This document shows, piece by piece, positions 54,654 through 63,824 of a stretch of DNA of 64,000 bases (within the stretch, counting starts at the first letter, position 1; every line of letters begins with the position of its first letter). The DNA lies in NCBI GenBank assembly GCA_003170825.1, contig PMYL01000008.1:46669-110668 (forward strand), written 5' to 3'. The position numbers and the translations under genes were made by a program. The notes under the pieces are model-generated. The model worked only from the letters and a program-made list of their open reading frames with translations. It was not told the origin of the DNA and made no database searches. This DNA comes from Acidobacteriaceae bacterium. Lineage in GTDB: Bacteria; Acidobacteriota; Terriglobia; Terriglobales; Acidobacteriaceae.

Positions 54654-55732
54654 TGGCGACGGCGAAGGCAAGCTGGTATGCGAGCGAGCTGCGGCGGGAG
54701 CTGGGGCTGCGGAACCGGCGATGGGCGCGGGGACGGGCGCATGTGGAGAGCTATGGCAACTCGCCGGTGATTGTGTATGCGCCGGAGGGTGGGCGGCACG
54801 GGAACTTCTTCGATGCGGCGTATGCGGCGATTGCGGCGCGGCCGGAGTGGATGCGGCGGTTCGGCAAGATTCATGCGCAGGGAAGGGCGCTGCCGAAGGC
54901 GGAGCGAAGGTGGCGGGAGCTGGACTCGTCGATGAGTTCGGATGCGCTGCTGATGAATGTGTTTTGCACGCCGGGGGTGTCGGAGGCACCTGCGGTGCGG
55001 CGGACTCTCGGAGTGGATGGGGAGGACACACTCGTGTTTGGGTGGAGGGCGCGGGCGCCGCTGACGGGTGGACGAAGCGACCGCACGGAGGTGGATATGC
55101 GGTGGGGATCGCTGCTGGTGGAGGCGAAGCTGACGGAGGGGGATTTTCAGACGTGCAAGGCAGGGGTGGTGGAGGGGTATCGGGACTTCGACGTGGTGTT
55201 TGAGCGGGAGTTGTTGCCGCGGGTGGAGTTGGCTGTGAAGAGGCGGAGAGAGGCGACGGAGTTTCCGGAGGATTATTCGCAGGAATTTGAGGGGGCGGGT
55301 GAGGTTGACGGAATGATTCTCTCAGGGGCTGAAGCCCGTCCTTCTTTGGTTGATCTAACGTACGGGCTGAAGCCCGTACCCTTCTCTGAACCGGGCTCCT
55401 CCGTGCCCTTCACCGGAGCCAGTCATTCCGTGGGCGGGGAGGCTGGGTATGCGGGGTATCAGTTGATTCGGAATGTGCTGGCGGCTTATGCGGAAGGGTG
55501 CAGCTTTTGCGTGGTGCACGATGAGCGCAGGCCGGACTTGCGGGAGGCGTGGTTTCAGGTGATGTTGGCGGTGAAGTCGGCGGAGATGCGGGTGCGGTTG
55601 AAGGTGATGACCTGGCAGGAGCTGGCAGGATCGCTGCCGGAGGGGTTGCGGGGGTTTCTGGATTGGAAGTATGGGATTGTTCGGGCCGGGAGGGTGGCTT
55701 CGCCGGTGAAAGAGCTTTCGGAGTTCGATTAG
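54653..55732 (+). CDS. Putative PD-(D/E)xK nuclease-like protein
   Basis: 359 residues from ATG 54653, overlapping the pncB stop (TGATG). RTEVDMRWGSLLVEAKLTEG contains an acidic residue followed by E-x-K, the core of PD-(D/E)xK nucleases; a later E-x-x-x-Y segment and CSFCVVHDERRPDLRE complete the fold-like region. An in-frame palindromic repeat (55321-55384) inserts about 21 residues in the middle. No partner methyltransferase nearby. Family uncertain. Confidence 0.5.
   Translation: MATAKASWYASELRRELGLRNRRWARGRAHVESYGNSPVIVYAPEGGRHGNFFDAAYAAIAARPEWMRRFGKIHAQGRALPKAERRWRELDSSMSSDALLMNVFCTPGVSEAPAVRRTLGVDGEDTLVFGWRARAPLTGGRSDRTEVDMRWGSLLVEAKLTEGDFQTCKAGVVEGYRDFDVVFERELLPRVELAVKRRREATEFPEDYSQEFEGAGEVDGMILSGAEARPSLVDLTYGLKPVPFSEPGSSVPFTGASHSVGGEAGYAGYQLIRNVLAAYAEGCSFCVVHDERRPDLREAWFQVMLAVKSAEMRVRLKVMTWQELAGSLPEGLRGFLDWKYGIVRAGRVASPVKELSEFD
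55321..55384. repeat. Palindromic repeat family B inside the nuclease-like gene
   Basis: CTCAGGGGCTGAAGCCCGTC, a 20-base spacer, then GTACGGGCTGAAGCCCGTAC and CCTTC. Two stem-loops in tandem. A near-identical unit lies inside tsaD at 59581-59644. Confidence 0.75.
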
Positions 55733-56015
55733 AGGCGAGTTTGGGGCTGTGGTGCCCCACCCTTTCGCCAGAAGGAAGGCGAAAAAGAGAGACGGCGAGG
55801 ATCACTGTAAAGCTATAAAGGACTGTATTGTAGATGGATCTATCCGACCTTAGCCGATAAAGCTGCCGCGAAAGCCTGCCTCTGAGCGCAGCCGAAGGGG
55901 TGGGTACCCGGGGCGGCGTGCGGGTTGCGGGGCGGGCTGGAGCTTCCGATAATCAATGGGGGGCTGTTCGCTCAAAAGGGTAAGTGCGGGCCGAAGCGGC
56001 GCGGGGAGGATGGAG

Positions 56016-56936
56016 ATGGAGGACTACAGGGCTGATCCAGTCGAGACCCATCCGGACCAGACCCATCCGGCCGGGGATCAGGGAGTCCGGGCCGGGCGAC
56101 TTGAGGCCTGTCGAAAGTCTTATGCCGATCGGATCGCGGCTCAGGCGGGCATTGCTTCCGGGAGCGAGATTGCGGCGGCGCTCAAGGCGATTCCGCGGGA
56201 GAGATTTGTGGGGCCGGCTCCGTGGAAGATTGCGTCCTCCTGGGGCCTTGCGCAGACCGTTTCGGACGATCCGGCGGCGCTGTACCAAGATGCGGTCGTC
56301 TCCCTGGGCGCAGGCCGGGGGCTGGACAGGCTGGATAAGCTCAATAATGGGCAGCCGAGCCTGCACGCCATGTGCCTGGACGCGCTGGCGCCGAGGAAGG
56401 GCGAACACGCGGTCCAGGTGGGCGCGGGCACGGGCTACTACACGGCGATGCTGGCCATGCTGGTGGGCGAGGCGGGCCGGGTGGACGCCTATGAGATTGA
56501 GCCGGAGCTGGCGGCGCGGGCGTGGGCGAATCTGGCGGAGTTTCCCCAGGCGGCGGTGCACTGCCGGAGTGGCGCCGAGGGGCCGCTGCCGGATTGCGAC
56601 GTGCTGTATGTGAACGCCGCCGCAAGCGAGCCGCTGGCGGTGTGGCTGGATGCGCTGCGGCCGGAGGGGCGGCTGCTGTTTCCGCTGGAGCCGGAAGATG
56701 AGGGCGGCGCGATGCTACTGGTGACCAGGAAGGCAGAAGGAGTGTATGCGGCGAGGTTCCTGTGCGGGGTGCAGTTTGTTGCCTGCGCCGGGGCCCAGGA
56801 CGAGCAGGCGGGGCGGGCGCTGGCGGCGGCGTTTCGGAGGGGGAATTGGCGCAATGTCCGGTGGTTGCACCGGAACGACCAGCCGGATGAGAGCTGCTGG
56901 TGCGCGGGGCGTGGGTGGTGGCTGGGGACGAGTTGA
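56016..56936 (+). CDS. Protein-L-isoaspartate O-methyltransferase-like protein
   Basis: 306 residues from ATG 56016 with GAGG six bases upstream. Central IPRERFVGPAPWK, QPSLHAMCLDAL, then the SAM-binding VQVGAGTGYYTAML and D-A-Y-E-I-E-P. Resembles PCMT but is longer at the C-terminus and reads Q-P-S where PCMT usually has Q-P-x-T/S-I. Repairs isoaspartyl residues or acts on a related substrate. The 283-base gap before it holds a half copy of the CCCCACCCTTTCGCC repeat (55755) and no gene. Confidence 0.72.
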   Translation: MEDYRADPVETHPDQTHPAGDQGVRAGRLEACRKSYADRIAAQAGIASGSEIAAALKAIPRERFVGPAPWKIASSWGLAQTVSDDPAALYQDAVVSLGAGRGLDRLDKLNNGQPSLHAMCLDALAPRKGEHAVQVGAGTGYYTAMLAMLVGEAGRVDAYEIEPELAARAWANLAEFPQAAVHCRSGAEGPLPDCDVLYVNAAASEPLAVWLDALRPEGRLLFPLEPEDEGGAMLLVTRKAEGVYAARFLCGVQFVACAGAQDEQAGRALAAAFRRGNWRNVRWLHRNDQPDESCWCAGRGWWLGTS

Positions 56937-56964
56937 ACGTGCGGCGGGTTAGCGGCCGGCAGGG

Positions 56965-58646
56965 TCAGGGCTGCTGATAGGCGCCGCGATCGTAGCCTTT
57001 GGAACCGGGGCGAGGACTTCCGGCGAAGTCTGTGGAGGGGGCGAGGTAAGAAGTTCCTGAGCCCGCCGCGGGGCTGGAGGGGGATACGCTGAGCAGGACG
57101 CTGAAGCGGTTGGAGTCAGCGGGATCGAGGTAGAGCGGGTCGGCGGTGAGGTCGTTGGGGCCGTTGGCGACATCGCCGGCGTTGGTTCCGTTGTAGTAGA
57201 GGTTGTAGTTCAGAACGATCGACGATGTGGTGCGGGGAACTACGGCGACGGGATTCTGGCCGGTGGCGCTATAGAAGATATTGTTGATGACGTTGACGTC
57301 GGAGGCCTGGTTGAGATTCATCTCTCCACAGCCGGTCAGAGGCGGATTGATCACGTCCTGGTAACTGGAATTGTTGACCACATCGACGTGGTCGCTCTCG
57401 AATACCTCGATGGCAGCGCTGCCGTTGGCGTAGATGACATTGTTGGCAATCAGCGTTCTGCCGGTATACGGACTCAAGCCGATGCTGGGCTGGTAGGCCG
57501 AGTTACGGGTGGAGTCGACGATGATGGCTTCGCCATCGGTGATTTCCCCGTTAGAGTACACGGGAATGAGTTCCTGATTTCCGAAGATACGGTTGCCGGT
57601 GATGACCATCCTGTAGCCGGTGGAGCTGTCGGAGTTCCAGTTTTGCCAGGTTGAGATGGCGCTGGCTCCGTAGATCGAGTACCAGGCGGAGTCGTAGATG
57701 GTATTGCCGGAGATGGTGACGTAGTCCGACCAGGCGGTGCCTACGCCGGCGCCGCCACAGGCGCCGATAACATTGTTGAGGATACGGAGGTGGTTGGGCC
57801 TGACGGCGGCGGTGCCCTGGCGGCCGTCGGCGGAGATGCAGTTGCCGTCGAAGGCGGGATCGGGGTTGGTGGTGGACTGATTCAGCGCTTGCTGGAGAGT
57901 TACGTTGTAATTGTTGCCCAGGATGGAGAAGCCGTTTACCTCAATGTAGGCGGCCGTGGGCTCAAAGAAGATGGCCTCCCAGCCGTTGAAGGAAATCTGC
58001 GGAGTCTGGCCGGGATAGGCCTGGTAAGTGATCCAGTTATTGGGCGTGCCGGGGTTATAGATATCGAGGACGTCGCAGGTGGGGCAGGAGTTGGTGTAAG
58101 TGCCGTTCATGACGTAGACGGTGTCGCCGGGCTGGGTGAGGTTTGCGGCGTGCTGGAGGGTGAGGAAGGCGGTGGCGGTGGAGAGGCCGTTGGCCGAGTC
58201 ACTGCCGGAGCCGCTGACATAGTAAGTGACCGCGGGGGCGGTGTAGCTGGCATGACGGTGGTGCCGGCGTTCAGGATGACGGTGCAGTTGACGGTGCTGG
58301 CGGTGGTGCACCCGCTCCAGGAGGAAAAGGGATTGCCGCCGGCCGTGGCGGGGGCGGTGAGCGTGACGGAGGTTCCGGCGTTATAGGTGCGGGTGAAGCT
58401 GGTGGCGCCGTTGCCGGAGTTGTTGTTGTCGCTGGGTGTGACGGCGATGGAGACGCTGCTGGCGGGGCTGGCCGAGTTTACGGTGAGGACATAGGTGGTG
58501 GGAGGGGGTGGGGGTGTGACTTTGCCGCCGCCGCCGCAGGCGATGAGGAGCAGGGTCAGGCAGGTTGCGATCCAGAGTGCTGGGCTCATGAGGGGAGTGA
58601 TGGGCTTGAGGGTCATTGACTTGAGGATTATGGAGCTGGTGGTCAT
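56965..58646 (-). pseudogene. Right-handed beta-helix lipoprotein split by a frameshift
   Basis: ATG 58646 (or 58616) opens a lipoprotein signal ending CLTLLLIAC, a proline-rich linker and a bacterial Ig-like repeat (NPFSSWSGCTTASTVNCTV). After NAGTTV near 58245 the frame changes; the other frame continues as SYTAPAVTYYVSGSGSDSAN into a long parallel beta-helix (repeated N-N-V-I/G-N-x-I turns) to 56965. Both halves are otherwise intact, so the break is recent or an assembly error. Such proteins are extracellular polysaccharide-binding or lyase-like. Confidence 0.7.
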
Positions 58647-58773
58647 GGGTCCGGCACTCCCTGGCGCTGGAAGGACCGCTGCACGCGAGGGCCACTGTTG
58701 GGGCGGCTGGTAGGGTGCGGTCGTTCGGGTGTTGAGCCAATCGTACAACTGTGGGATGGGGTGGGGCAAAGCT

Positions 58774-60045
58774 TCATCGGCCCAGGGCGAGGGAGGGGTC
58801 GGCGGAGAGATCGCTTGGGGCGAAGGATCCGGCCTGGAGGCGGGGCCAGGCGGCGGCGGCGATCATGGCGGCGTTGTCAGTGGAGAGAGCTAGCGTGGGG
58901 AAGGCGACGCGGAGGTTGCGACGGGCAGCTTCGGCGGTGAAGCGGGCGCGGAGTTCGCGGTTGGCGGCGACTCCGCCGGTGATGAGGATGCGGCGGGCGG
59001 CGAGGGATTCGGCGGCGGCGAAGGTCTTCTTCATGAGGTCGCCGACGACGGCGTGCTGGAAGCTGGCGATGAGATCGAGGGTCTGGGGGTCGCATTGGGC
59101 GAGTGCATCTTCGACGGTGGGGCGAGCGGGGGCGTCGGGTCCAGTGAAGAGCGCTTCGCGGCGGGATTCAGCTTGGGGGCGGAGGTTGTGGAGTTCGACG
59201 TAGCGGAGGACGGCGGTCTTGATTCCTGAGAAGGAAAAGAGGAAACGGGGGTCGAGGTTGGCGATGGGGGCGGTGCGGGCAGCTTTGGTGCGCGGGGGCT
59301 TGCCGGCGAGATGGAGCTTGGGCTTGATCTGAGAGAAGGCGAAGGGGATGGCTTTGGGGTTGCCGTGGGGGGCGAGGGCGTCGATCCAGGGACCTCCGGG
59401 GTAGCCGAGGCCGAGGAGCTTGGCGACCTTGTCGAAGGCTTCGCCGGCGGCATCGTCGAGGGTGCGACCGACCAGCGAGTAGCTCCAGGCGTTGTGGGCG
59501 GGGCGGCAGAGATAGAGGTGGGTGTGGCCGCCGGAGACGACGAGGGCGTGGGCAGGCTCGTTGGCAGAAGGGAGATTTCCCTCAGGGGCTAAAGCCCCTT
59601 CCTCATTTGGCGGCTGAATGTACGGGCTGAAGCCCGTACCCTTCAAAGCCTCTTGCTCTTCTCTTTCATGGAGCAGGACGGCGTGGATGTGGCCTTCCAG
59701 GTGGTTGACGGCGATGAGGGGCAGGCCGTTGGCGAAGGCGAGGGCCTTGGCGTAGGTGATGCCGACGAGAAGGGCTCCGGCGAGGCCGGGACCGCTGGTG
59801 ACGGCGATGGCGTCGAGATCGGCCAGGGTGACGTTGGCCTGGGCGAGGGCGGCACGGACGACAGGAACAATGGCGCGGAGATGCTCGCGGCTGGCCAGCT
59901 CGGGGACGACACCGCCGTAGCGGGCGTGGGTGGCGATTTGGGAGGCTACGACGGAGGATAGAGTGCGGGCGCCGCGCTGGACGACGGCAGCGGCGGTCTC
60001 GTCGCAGGAGGATTCGATGGCGAGGATGAGACCGGAGCCGGGCAT
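58774..60045 (-). CDS. tsaD: tRNA N6-threonylcarbamoyladenosine synthase subunit TsaD
   Basis: 423 residues, longer than the usual 340. LAIESSCDETAAAVV, VTSGPGLAGALLVGI, the metal motif HLEGHIHAVLL and VVSGGHTHLYL are intact. Part of the extra length is an in-frame palindromic repeat (59581-59644) that inserts about 21 residues between the metal helix and the nucleotide-binding strand. Universal t6A37 modification enzyme. Confidence 0.95.
   Translation of the reverse strand: MPGSGLILAIESSCDETAAAVVQRGARTLSSVVASQIATHARYGGVVPELASREHLRAIVPVVRAALAQANVTLADLDAIAVTSGPGLAGALLVGITYAKALAFANGLPLIAVNHLEGHIHAVLLHEREEQEALKGTGFSPYIQPPNEEGALAPEGNLPSANEPAHALVVSGGHTHLYLCRPAHNAWSYSLVGRTLDDAAGEAFDKVAKLLGLGYPGGPWIDALAPHGNPKAIPFAFSQIKPKLHLAGKPPRTKAARTAPIANLDPRFLFSFSGIKTAVLRYVELHNLRPQAESRREALFTGPDAPARPTVEDALAQCDPQTLDLIASFQHAVVGDLMKKTFAAAESLAARRILITGGVAANRELRARFTAEAARRNLRVAFPTLALSTDNAAMIAAAAWPRLQAGSFAPSDLSADPSLALGR
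59581..59644. repeat. Palindromic repeat family B inside tsaD
   Basis: CTCAGGGGCTAAAGCCCCTT, spacer, then GTACGGGCTGAAGCCCGTAC and CCTTC: the same two-hairpin unit as 55321-55384, here read antisense to it by tsaD. It keeps the frame open in both genes although they read it on opposite strands. Confidence 0.75.
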
Positions 60046-60152
60046 GGTTCCAGTTTAGCGGTTGGAGCGAGTTAGCAAGTTAGCGGGGCCGGGGCGGGTT
60101 GGGTGCGTTGGTTTCCCAGTTGGCGGTGGCGCGGGGGAGAATAGAAGCAGAT

Positions 60153-61583
60153 ATGGCGCGTGGGATGGGACAGTTCGAGGCGGCGCTGGGGGTGGTGGGA
60201 GAGCTGCGGGCGGCGGGGTATGAGGCGTATCTGGCCGGCGGCTGTGTGCGGGACCTGCTGCTGGGGCGCGAGCCGAAGGACTATGACGTGGCGACGAGTG
60301 CGACGCCGGAGGCGGTGCTGGGGCTGTTCCCGCGGACGTTTGCAGTGGGGGCGCACTTTGGGGTGGTGCTGGTGGCCACCTGCGACCCCTGCGGTGGGGC
60401 GGACGCGGGCACCTGCGGTACGGCAGACGGCGCTTGCGCGCCAGGGGCTGAGTTGGCGGAGGCGGCGTATGTGGTGACGGAGGTGGCGACTTTCCGGTCG
60501 GATGGGGCGTACTCGGATGGGCGGCATCCGGATGCGGTGCGGTATACGACCAGCGCCGAGGAGGATGTGCGGCGGCGGGATTTCACCATCAATGGGCTGT
60601 TGCTGGACCCCCTGCAGGGCGCGGACGATCTTCGCGCTGCGGTGATCGACCATGTTGGCGGGTTGGCGGACCTGGATGCGGGGGTGGTGCGGGCGATCGG
60701 GAGGGCGGAGGAGCGGTTCGAGGAAGATCACCTGAGGATGTTGAGGGGGGTGCGGTTTGCGGCGCGGTTCGGGTTTGAGATCGAGGAGGGGACGGCTGTG
60801 GCGATGTGCCGGCTGGCTGGGCGGATTGGGGCGGTGAGCCGCGAGCGGGTGCGGGATGAGCTGACCAAGATGCTGACCGAGGGGCGGGCGCGGCGGGCGT
60901 TCGAGCTGCTGGAGGAGACTGGGCTGCTGGCCGAGGTGCTGCCCGAAGTTGCGCGGATGAAGGGCGTGGAACAGCCGCCGCAGTTCCATCCGGAGGGGGA
61001 TGTCTGGACACACACTCTGCTGCTGCTCGATCAACTGGAGGCGGGGTGCGCGCTGACCTTGGCGTGGGGGGCGCTGCTGCACGATGTGGGCAAGCCGCCG
61101 ACGTTCCGGCGGGGGCCGGATCGGATCCGGTTTGACGGACACGTGGAGGTGGGCGTGGCGATGGGGGCGGAGATTTGCAGGCGGTTCCGGTTTTCGAATG
61201 AGGAGACGCGGCAGATTGTGGCGCTGATTGAGAATCATATGCGGTTCATGGACGCGGGGCGGATGAAGGCTTCTACGCTGAAGCGGTTTTTCAGGCTTCC
61301 GAGGTTTGAGGAGCATCTGGCGCTGCACCGCATGGATTGCCTGGCGGGGAGCGGGAATCTGGAGAACTGGGAGTTTGTGCGGGAGCGGTACGAGTCGATG
61401 CCGGAGGAGACGGTGAGGCCGCGGCCGCTGATTACGGGGCGGGAGTTGATTGCGGCGGGGTATGTGCCGGGGGCGGGGTTCAAGGAGATGCTGCGGACGG
61501 TGGAAGATGCGCAGTTGGAGGGGGCGATTGGGACGGCGGAAGAGGCGTTGCGGCTGGTGAGGGAACGGTTTCCCTTGATGTGA
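60153..61583 (+). CDS. cca: CCA-adding/poly(A) polymerase-type tRNA nucleotidyltransferase with HD domain
   Basis: 476 residues from ATG 60153 (open to 60099). Head domain AGGCVRDLLLGREPKDYDVA with the G-G...D-x-D catalytic pattern, RRRDFTINGLLLDP, RNA-binding neck, and HD region HTLLLLDQL with LLHDVGKPPTF. Adds or repairs tRNA 3' CCA. A palindromic repeat (60375-60442) inserts about 23 Gly/Ala/Cys-rich residues inside the head domain. Confidence 0.9.
   Translation: MARGMGQFEAALGVVGELRAAGYEAYLAGGCVRDLLLGREPKDYDVATSATPEAVLGLFPRTFAVGAHFGVVLVATCDPCGGADAGTCGTADGACAPGAELAEAAYVVTEVATFRSDGAYSDGRHPDAVRYTTSAEEDVRRRDFTINGLLLDPLQGADDLRAAVIDHVGGLADLDAGVVRAIGRAEERFEEDHLRMLRGVRFAARFGFEIEEGTAVAMCRLAGRIGAVSRERVRDELTKMLTEGRARRAFELLEETGLLAEVLPEVARMKGVEQPPQFHPEGDVWTHTLLLLDQLEAGCALTLAWGALLHDVGKPPTFRRGPDRIRFDGHVEVGVAMGAEICRRFRFSNEETRQIVALIENHMRFMDAGRMKASTLKRFFRLPRFEEHLALHRMDCLAGSGNLENWEFVRERYESMPEETVRPRPLITGRELIAAGYVPGAGFKEMLRTVEDAQLEGAIGTAEEALRLVRERFPLM
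60375..60442. repeat. Palindromic repeat family C inside the tRNA nucleotidyltransferase gene
   Basis: CCACCTGCG...CCTGCGGTGGGGCGG, ACCTGCGGTA, then GGCAGACGGCGCTTGCGCGCC. Same motifs as 32101-32178. The element adds residues such as CGGADAGTCG, between strands that in relatives run directly into EVATFRSDGAYSDGRHP. Confidence 0.7.
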
Positions 61584-61650
61584 CGAGATTCGCGATGGGG
61601 CGCACCAGGAAGACTACCGGCGGCTCGGCGGCTATTCTTATCGGGACCCT

Positions 61651-62841
61651 ATGCCGCCTGAACTGCGCCAATTCGATGTGATTGTCTTGGGGGCGGGGGC
61701 GGCTGGGCTAATGTGCGCGGCGGTGGCTGGGCAGCGCGGGCGGCGGGTTGTGTTGCTGGAGCACAATGGGCAGCCCGGGCGAAAGATTCTGATCTCCGGC
61801 GGCGGCCGGTGCAATTTTACGAATCTGCACAGCGGGCCGGGCAATTTTCTTTCGGAAAACCCACATTTTGCAAAGTCGGCGCTGGCGCTTTACGAGCCGA
61901 GGCACTTCATCGAGCTGGTGGAGCGGTACGGGATCGCCTGGCATGAGAAGACGCTAGGACAACTCTTCTGCGACGGCTCGGCGCGGGCGATTGTGGAGAT
62001 GCTGCTGGCGGAATGCGAGCGGGGCGGCGTGGAAGTGGTGCTGAATACGCGCGGGATTGAGGCCACCTCCGGTGGGTTTGGCGACCCTTCGGGTGGGTTT
62101 TCCGTGGAGTGTACACAGGGACGGTTTTGCGCGGAGGCGCTGGTGGTGGCAACCGGAGGCCTGTCAATTCCCAGGCTGGGGGCCACGGGGCTGGGGTATG
62201 AGCTGGCGCGGCAGTTTGGGCTGGGGGTGGTGACGCCGAGGCCGGCGCTGGTTCCGCTGATACTGGGCGGAGATGAGGCAGGATGGATGGAGTTGGCGGG
62301 GGTTGCGGCGGAGGTGGTGGCCGAGGCTGGCGGGGCGCGGTTCAGGGAGAAGATGCTGGTGACGCATCGAGGGTTGAGCGGGCCGGCGGTGTTGCAGGCA
62401 TCGTCGTATTGGCGGCCGGGGGACGAACTGGTGGTGGATTTTGGGCCTGAGCTGGATTTGTTGGGGCCTTTGATGCGGGCTGGGGCGCGGCGGGATGCGG
62501 CGGCGTTGAAGCAGGCGCTCAGGGAGGTGTTGCCGCAGAGGCTGGCGGGTTTTTTGGCGGAGGCGGGCGTGCCGGAGGGTTGGTCGAATGCGGCGCTGGA
62601 GGCTTGCGAGCGGAGGCTGCACCGGTGGGTGCTGCATCCGGCGGGGACGGAAGGCTTCGAGAAGGCCGAGGTGACGGCGGGAGGCGTGGATACGGATGGG
62701 TTGCAGGCGCGGACGATGGAGGCTCGGGCCGTGCCGGGGCTGTTTTTTATTGGGGAAGCGGTGGATGTGACGGGGCAACTGGGCGGGTTCAACTTCCAGT
62801 GGGCGTGGGCTTCGGCGGTGGCGGCGGGGAGGGCTCTGTAG
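61651..62841 (+). CDS. HI0933/BaiN-family flavoprotein
   Basis: 396 residues. FDVIVLGAGAAGLMCAAVAG (FAD Rossmann), GRKILISGGGRCNFTN, ATGGLSIPRLGATG and the end GEAVDVTGQLGGFNFQWAWA are diagnostic of the family. Physiological reaction mostly unknown; some members reduce bile-acid double bonds. Confidence 0.9.
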   Translation: MPPELRQFDVIVLGAGAAGLMCAAVAGQRGRRVVLLEHNGQPGRKILISGGGRCNFTNLHSGPGNFLSENPHFAKSALALYEPRHFIELVERYGIAWHEKTLGQLFCDGSARAIVEMLLAECERGGVEVVLNTRGIEATSGGFGDPSGGFSVECTQGRFCAEALVVATGGLSIPRLGATGLGYELARQFGLGVVTPRPALVPLILGGDEAGWMELAGVAAEVVAEAGGARFREKMLVTHRGLSGPAVLQASSYWRPGDELVVDFGPELDLLGPLMRAGARRDAAALKQALREVLPQRLAGFLAEAGVPEGWSNAALEACERRLHRWVLHPAGTEGFEKAEVTAGGVDTDGLQARTMEARAVPGLFFIGEAVDVTGQLGGFNFQWAWASAVAAGRAL

Positions 62842-62870
62842 GGAATAGGGAATAGGGGACAGAAAACGCT

Positions 62871-63614
62871 CTATTGGGTTGGGGGTGCGGCCTGGGCCGG
62901 TGGGACGCCGGGTTTGGCGGGTGGGGTGAGGACGAAGCCTTTGCGGATGAGGGCGAAGCCTTGCTGGGGGAGTTCGGCCTGCAGAAGCTGGTTTTCGGGG
63001 CCGGAGAAGAGGTCAGTCCGGGCGCCGGCGATGGTGGCGACGAGGTGGTGGACGGTGACGGGCTTGCCGTTGAGGGTCCCGTGCTCGTCGGCGTAGGTTG
63101 CGAGCAGGATGGGGGCGACGGAGCCGGCTTGTTTGGGGATGATGGCCCAGAGGTCGCGGTTGTTGCGGGAGACGGCCAGGGCGAGGAGGGTGTCGTAGGC
63201 GCCGGGGTCGAAGTCGGGGAGGAAGACGGCGGCGGGGTGCGGGGCCAGGCGGGTGGTGGAGCTGTGGCCGCCGGCGGAGATGTTGAGGAGGATCTGAGCG
63301 GCGTCGGGCGCGGCGGTGACGTTGACCGAGGAGTTGTTGACTGTGGCGCTCAACTGGACGTGTTTGAGGAGGTTGGCCGAGGTGAGCTGCTCGGTTTTGG
63401 AGAGGTCATAGTTGAGGCCCTGCATGGCGATGCGGACGACCGAGGTGGAGTCGTACCCGTTGGGGGCGGCGGTGAAGGTGACGGTGGCTGTGCCGACGGG
63501 CTGGCCGTGCTGGGCGATGACGAAGCTGCCGGCCTGGGCCGAAGCAACCGCTGTAATCAGGGCAAGAAGTCCCGCCAGGGGGAGGAAAGCCAATGTACGC
63601 AAGGGTTTCTGCAT
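62871..63614 (-). CDS. Secreted beta-rich protein of unknown function
   Basis: 247 residues from ATG 63614, signal peptide (AFLPLAGLLALITAVASAQA). The mature part alternates short beta strands (SFVIAQHGQPVGTATVTF, VRIAMQGLNYDLSKTEQL) like lipid-binding beta-sheet proteins; the tail is proline/alanine-rich. No catalytic motif. Confidence 0.65.
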   Translation of the reverse strand: MQKPLRTLAFLPLAGLLALITAVASAQAGSFVIAQHGQPVGTATVTFTAAPNGYDSTSVVRIAMQGLNYDLSKTEQLTSANLLKHVQLSATVNNSSVNVTAAPDAAQILLNISAGGHSSTTRLAPHPAAVFLPDFDPGAYDTLLALAVSRNNRDLWAIIPKQAGSVAPILLATYADEHGTLNGKPVTVHHLVATIAGARTDLFSGPENQLLQAELPQQGFALIRKGFVLTPPAKPGVPPAQAAPPTQ

Positions 63615-63698
63615 CCTTCCTGCCTGATTAGACACGGGAATTGGGAAAGAGTTGCGGAAAGACAGTTTTCAGTGGTCAGCGACCGCGGGTAAGTTTGT

Positions 63699-63751
63699 GG
63701 TTTCCCACCCATGCGCCAGGGAAAAGGGAAGAGTCGCATGGGTAGGAAACC
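63699..63751. terminator. 17-bp-arm stem-loop downstream of the superoxide dismutase gene
   Basis: GGTTTCCCACCCATGCG (63699-63715) and CGCATGGGTAGGAAACC (63735-63751) pair with one mismatch. It lies 74 bases beyond the minus-strand dismutase stop and could end its transcript, but there is no T-tract; a dispersed repeat is the alternative. Confidence 0.5.
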
Positions 63752-63824
63752 CTCATTTGTGGACAAGCCGGAGCCCCTGCAGGGCGCGTCGTTTTACTGA
63801 CAACTGACCACTGACAACTGTTCC

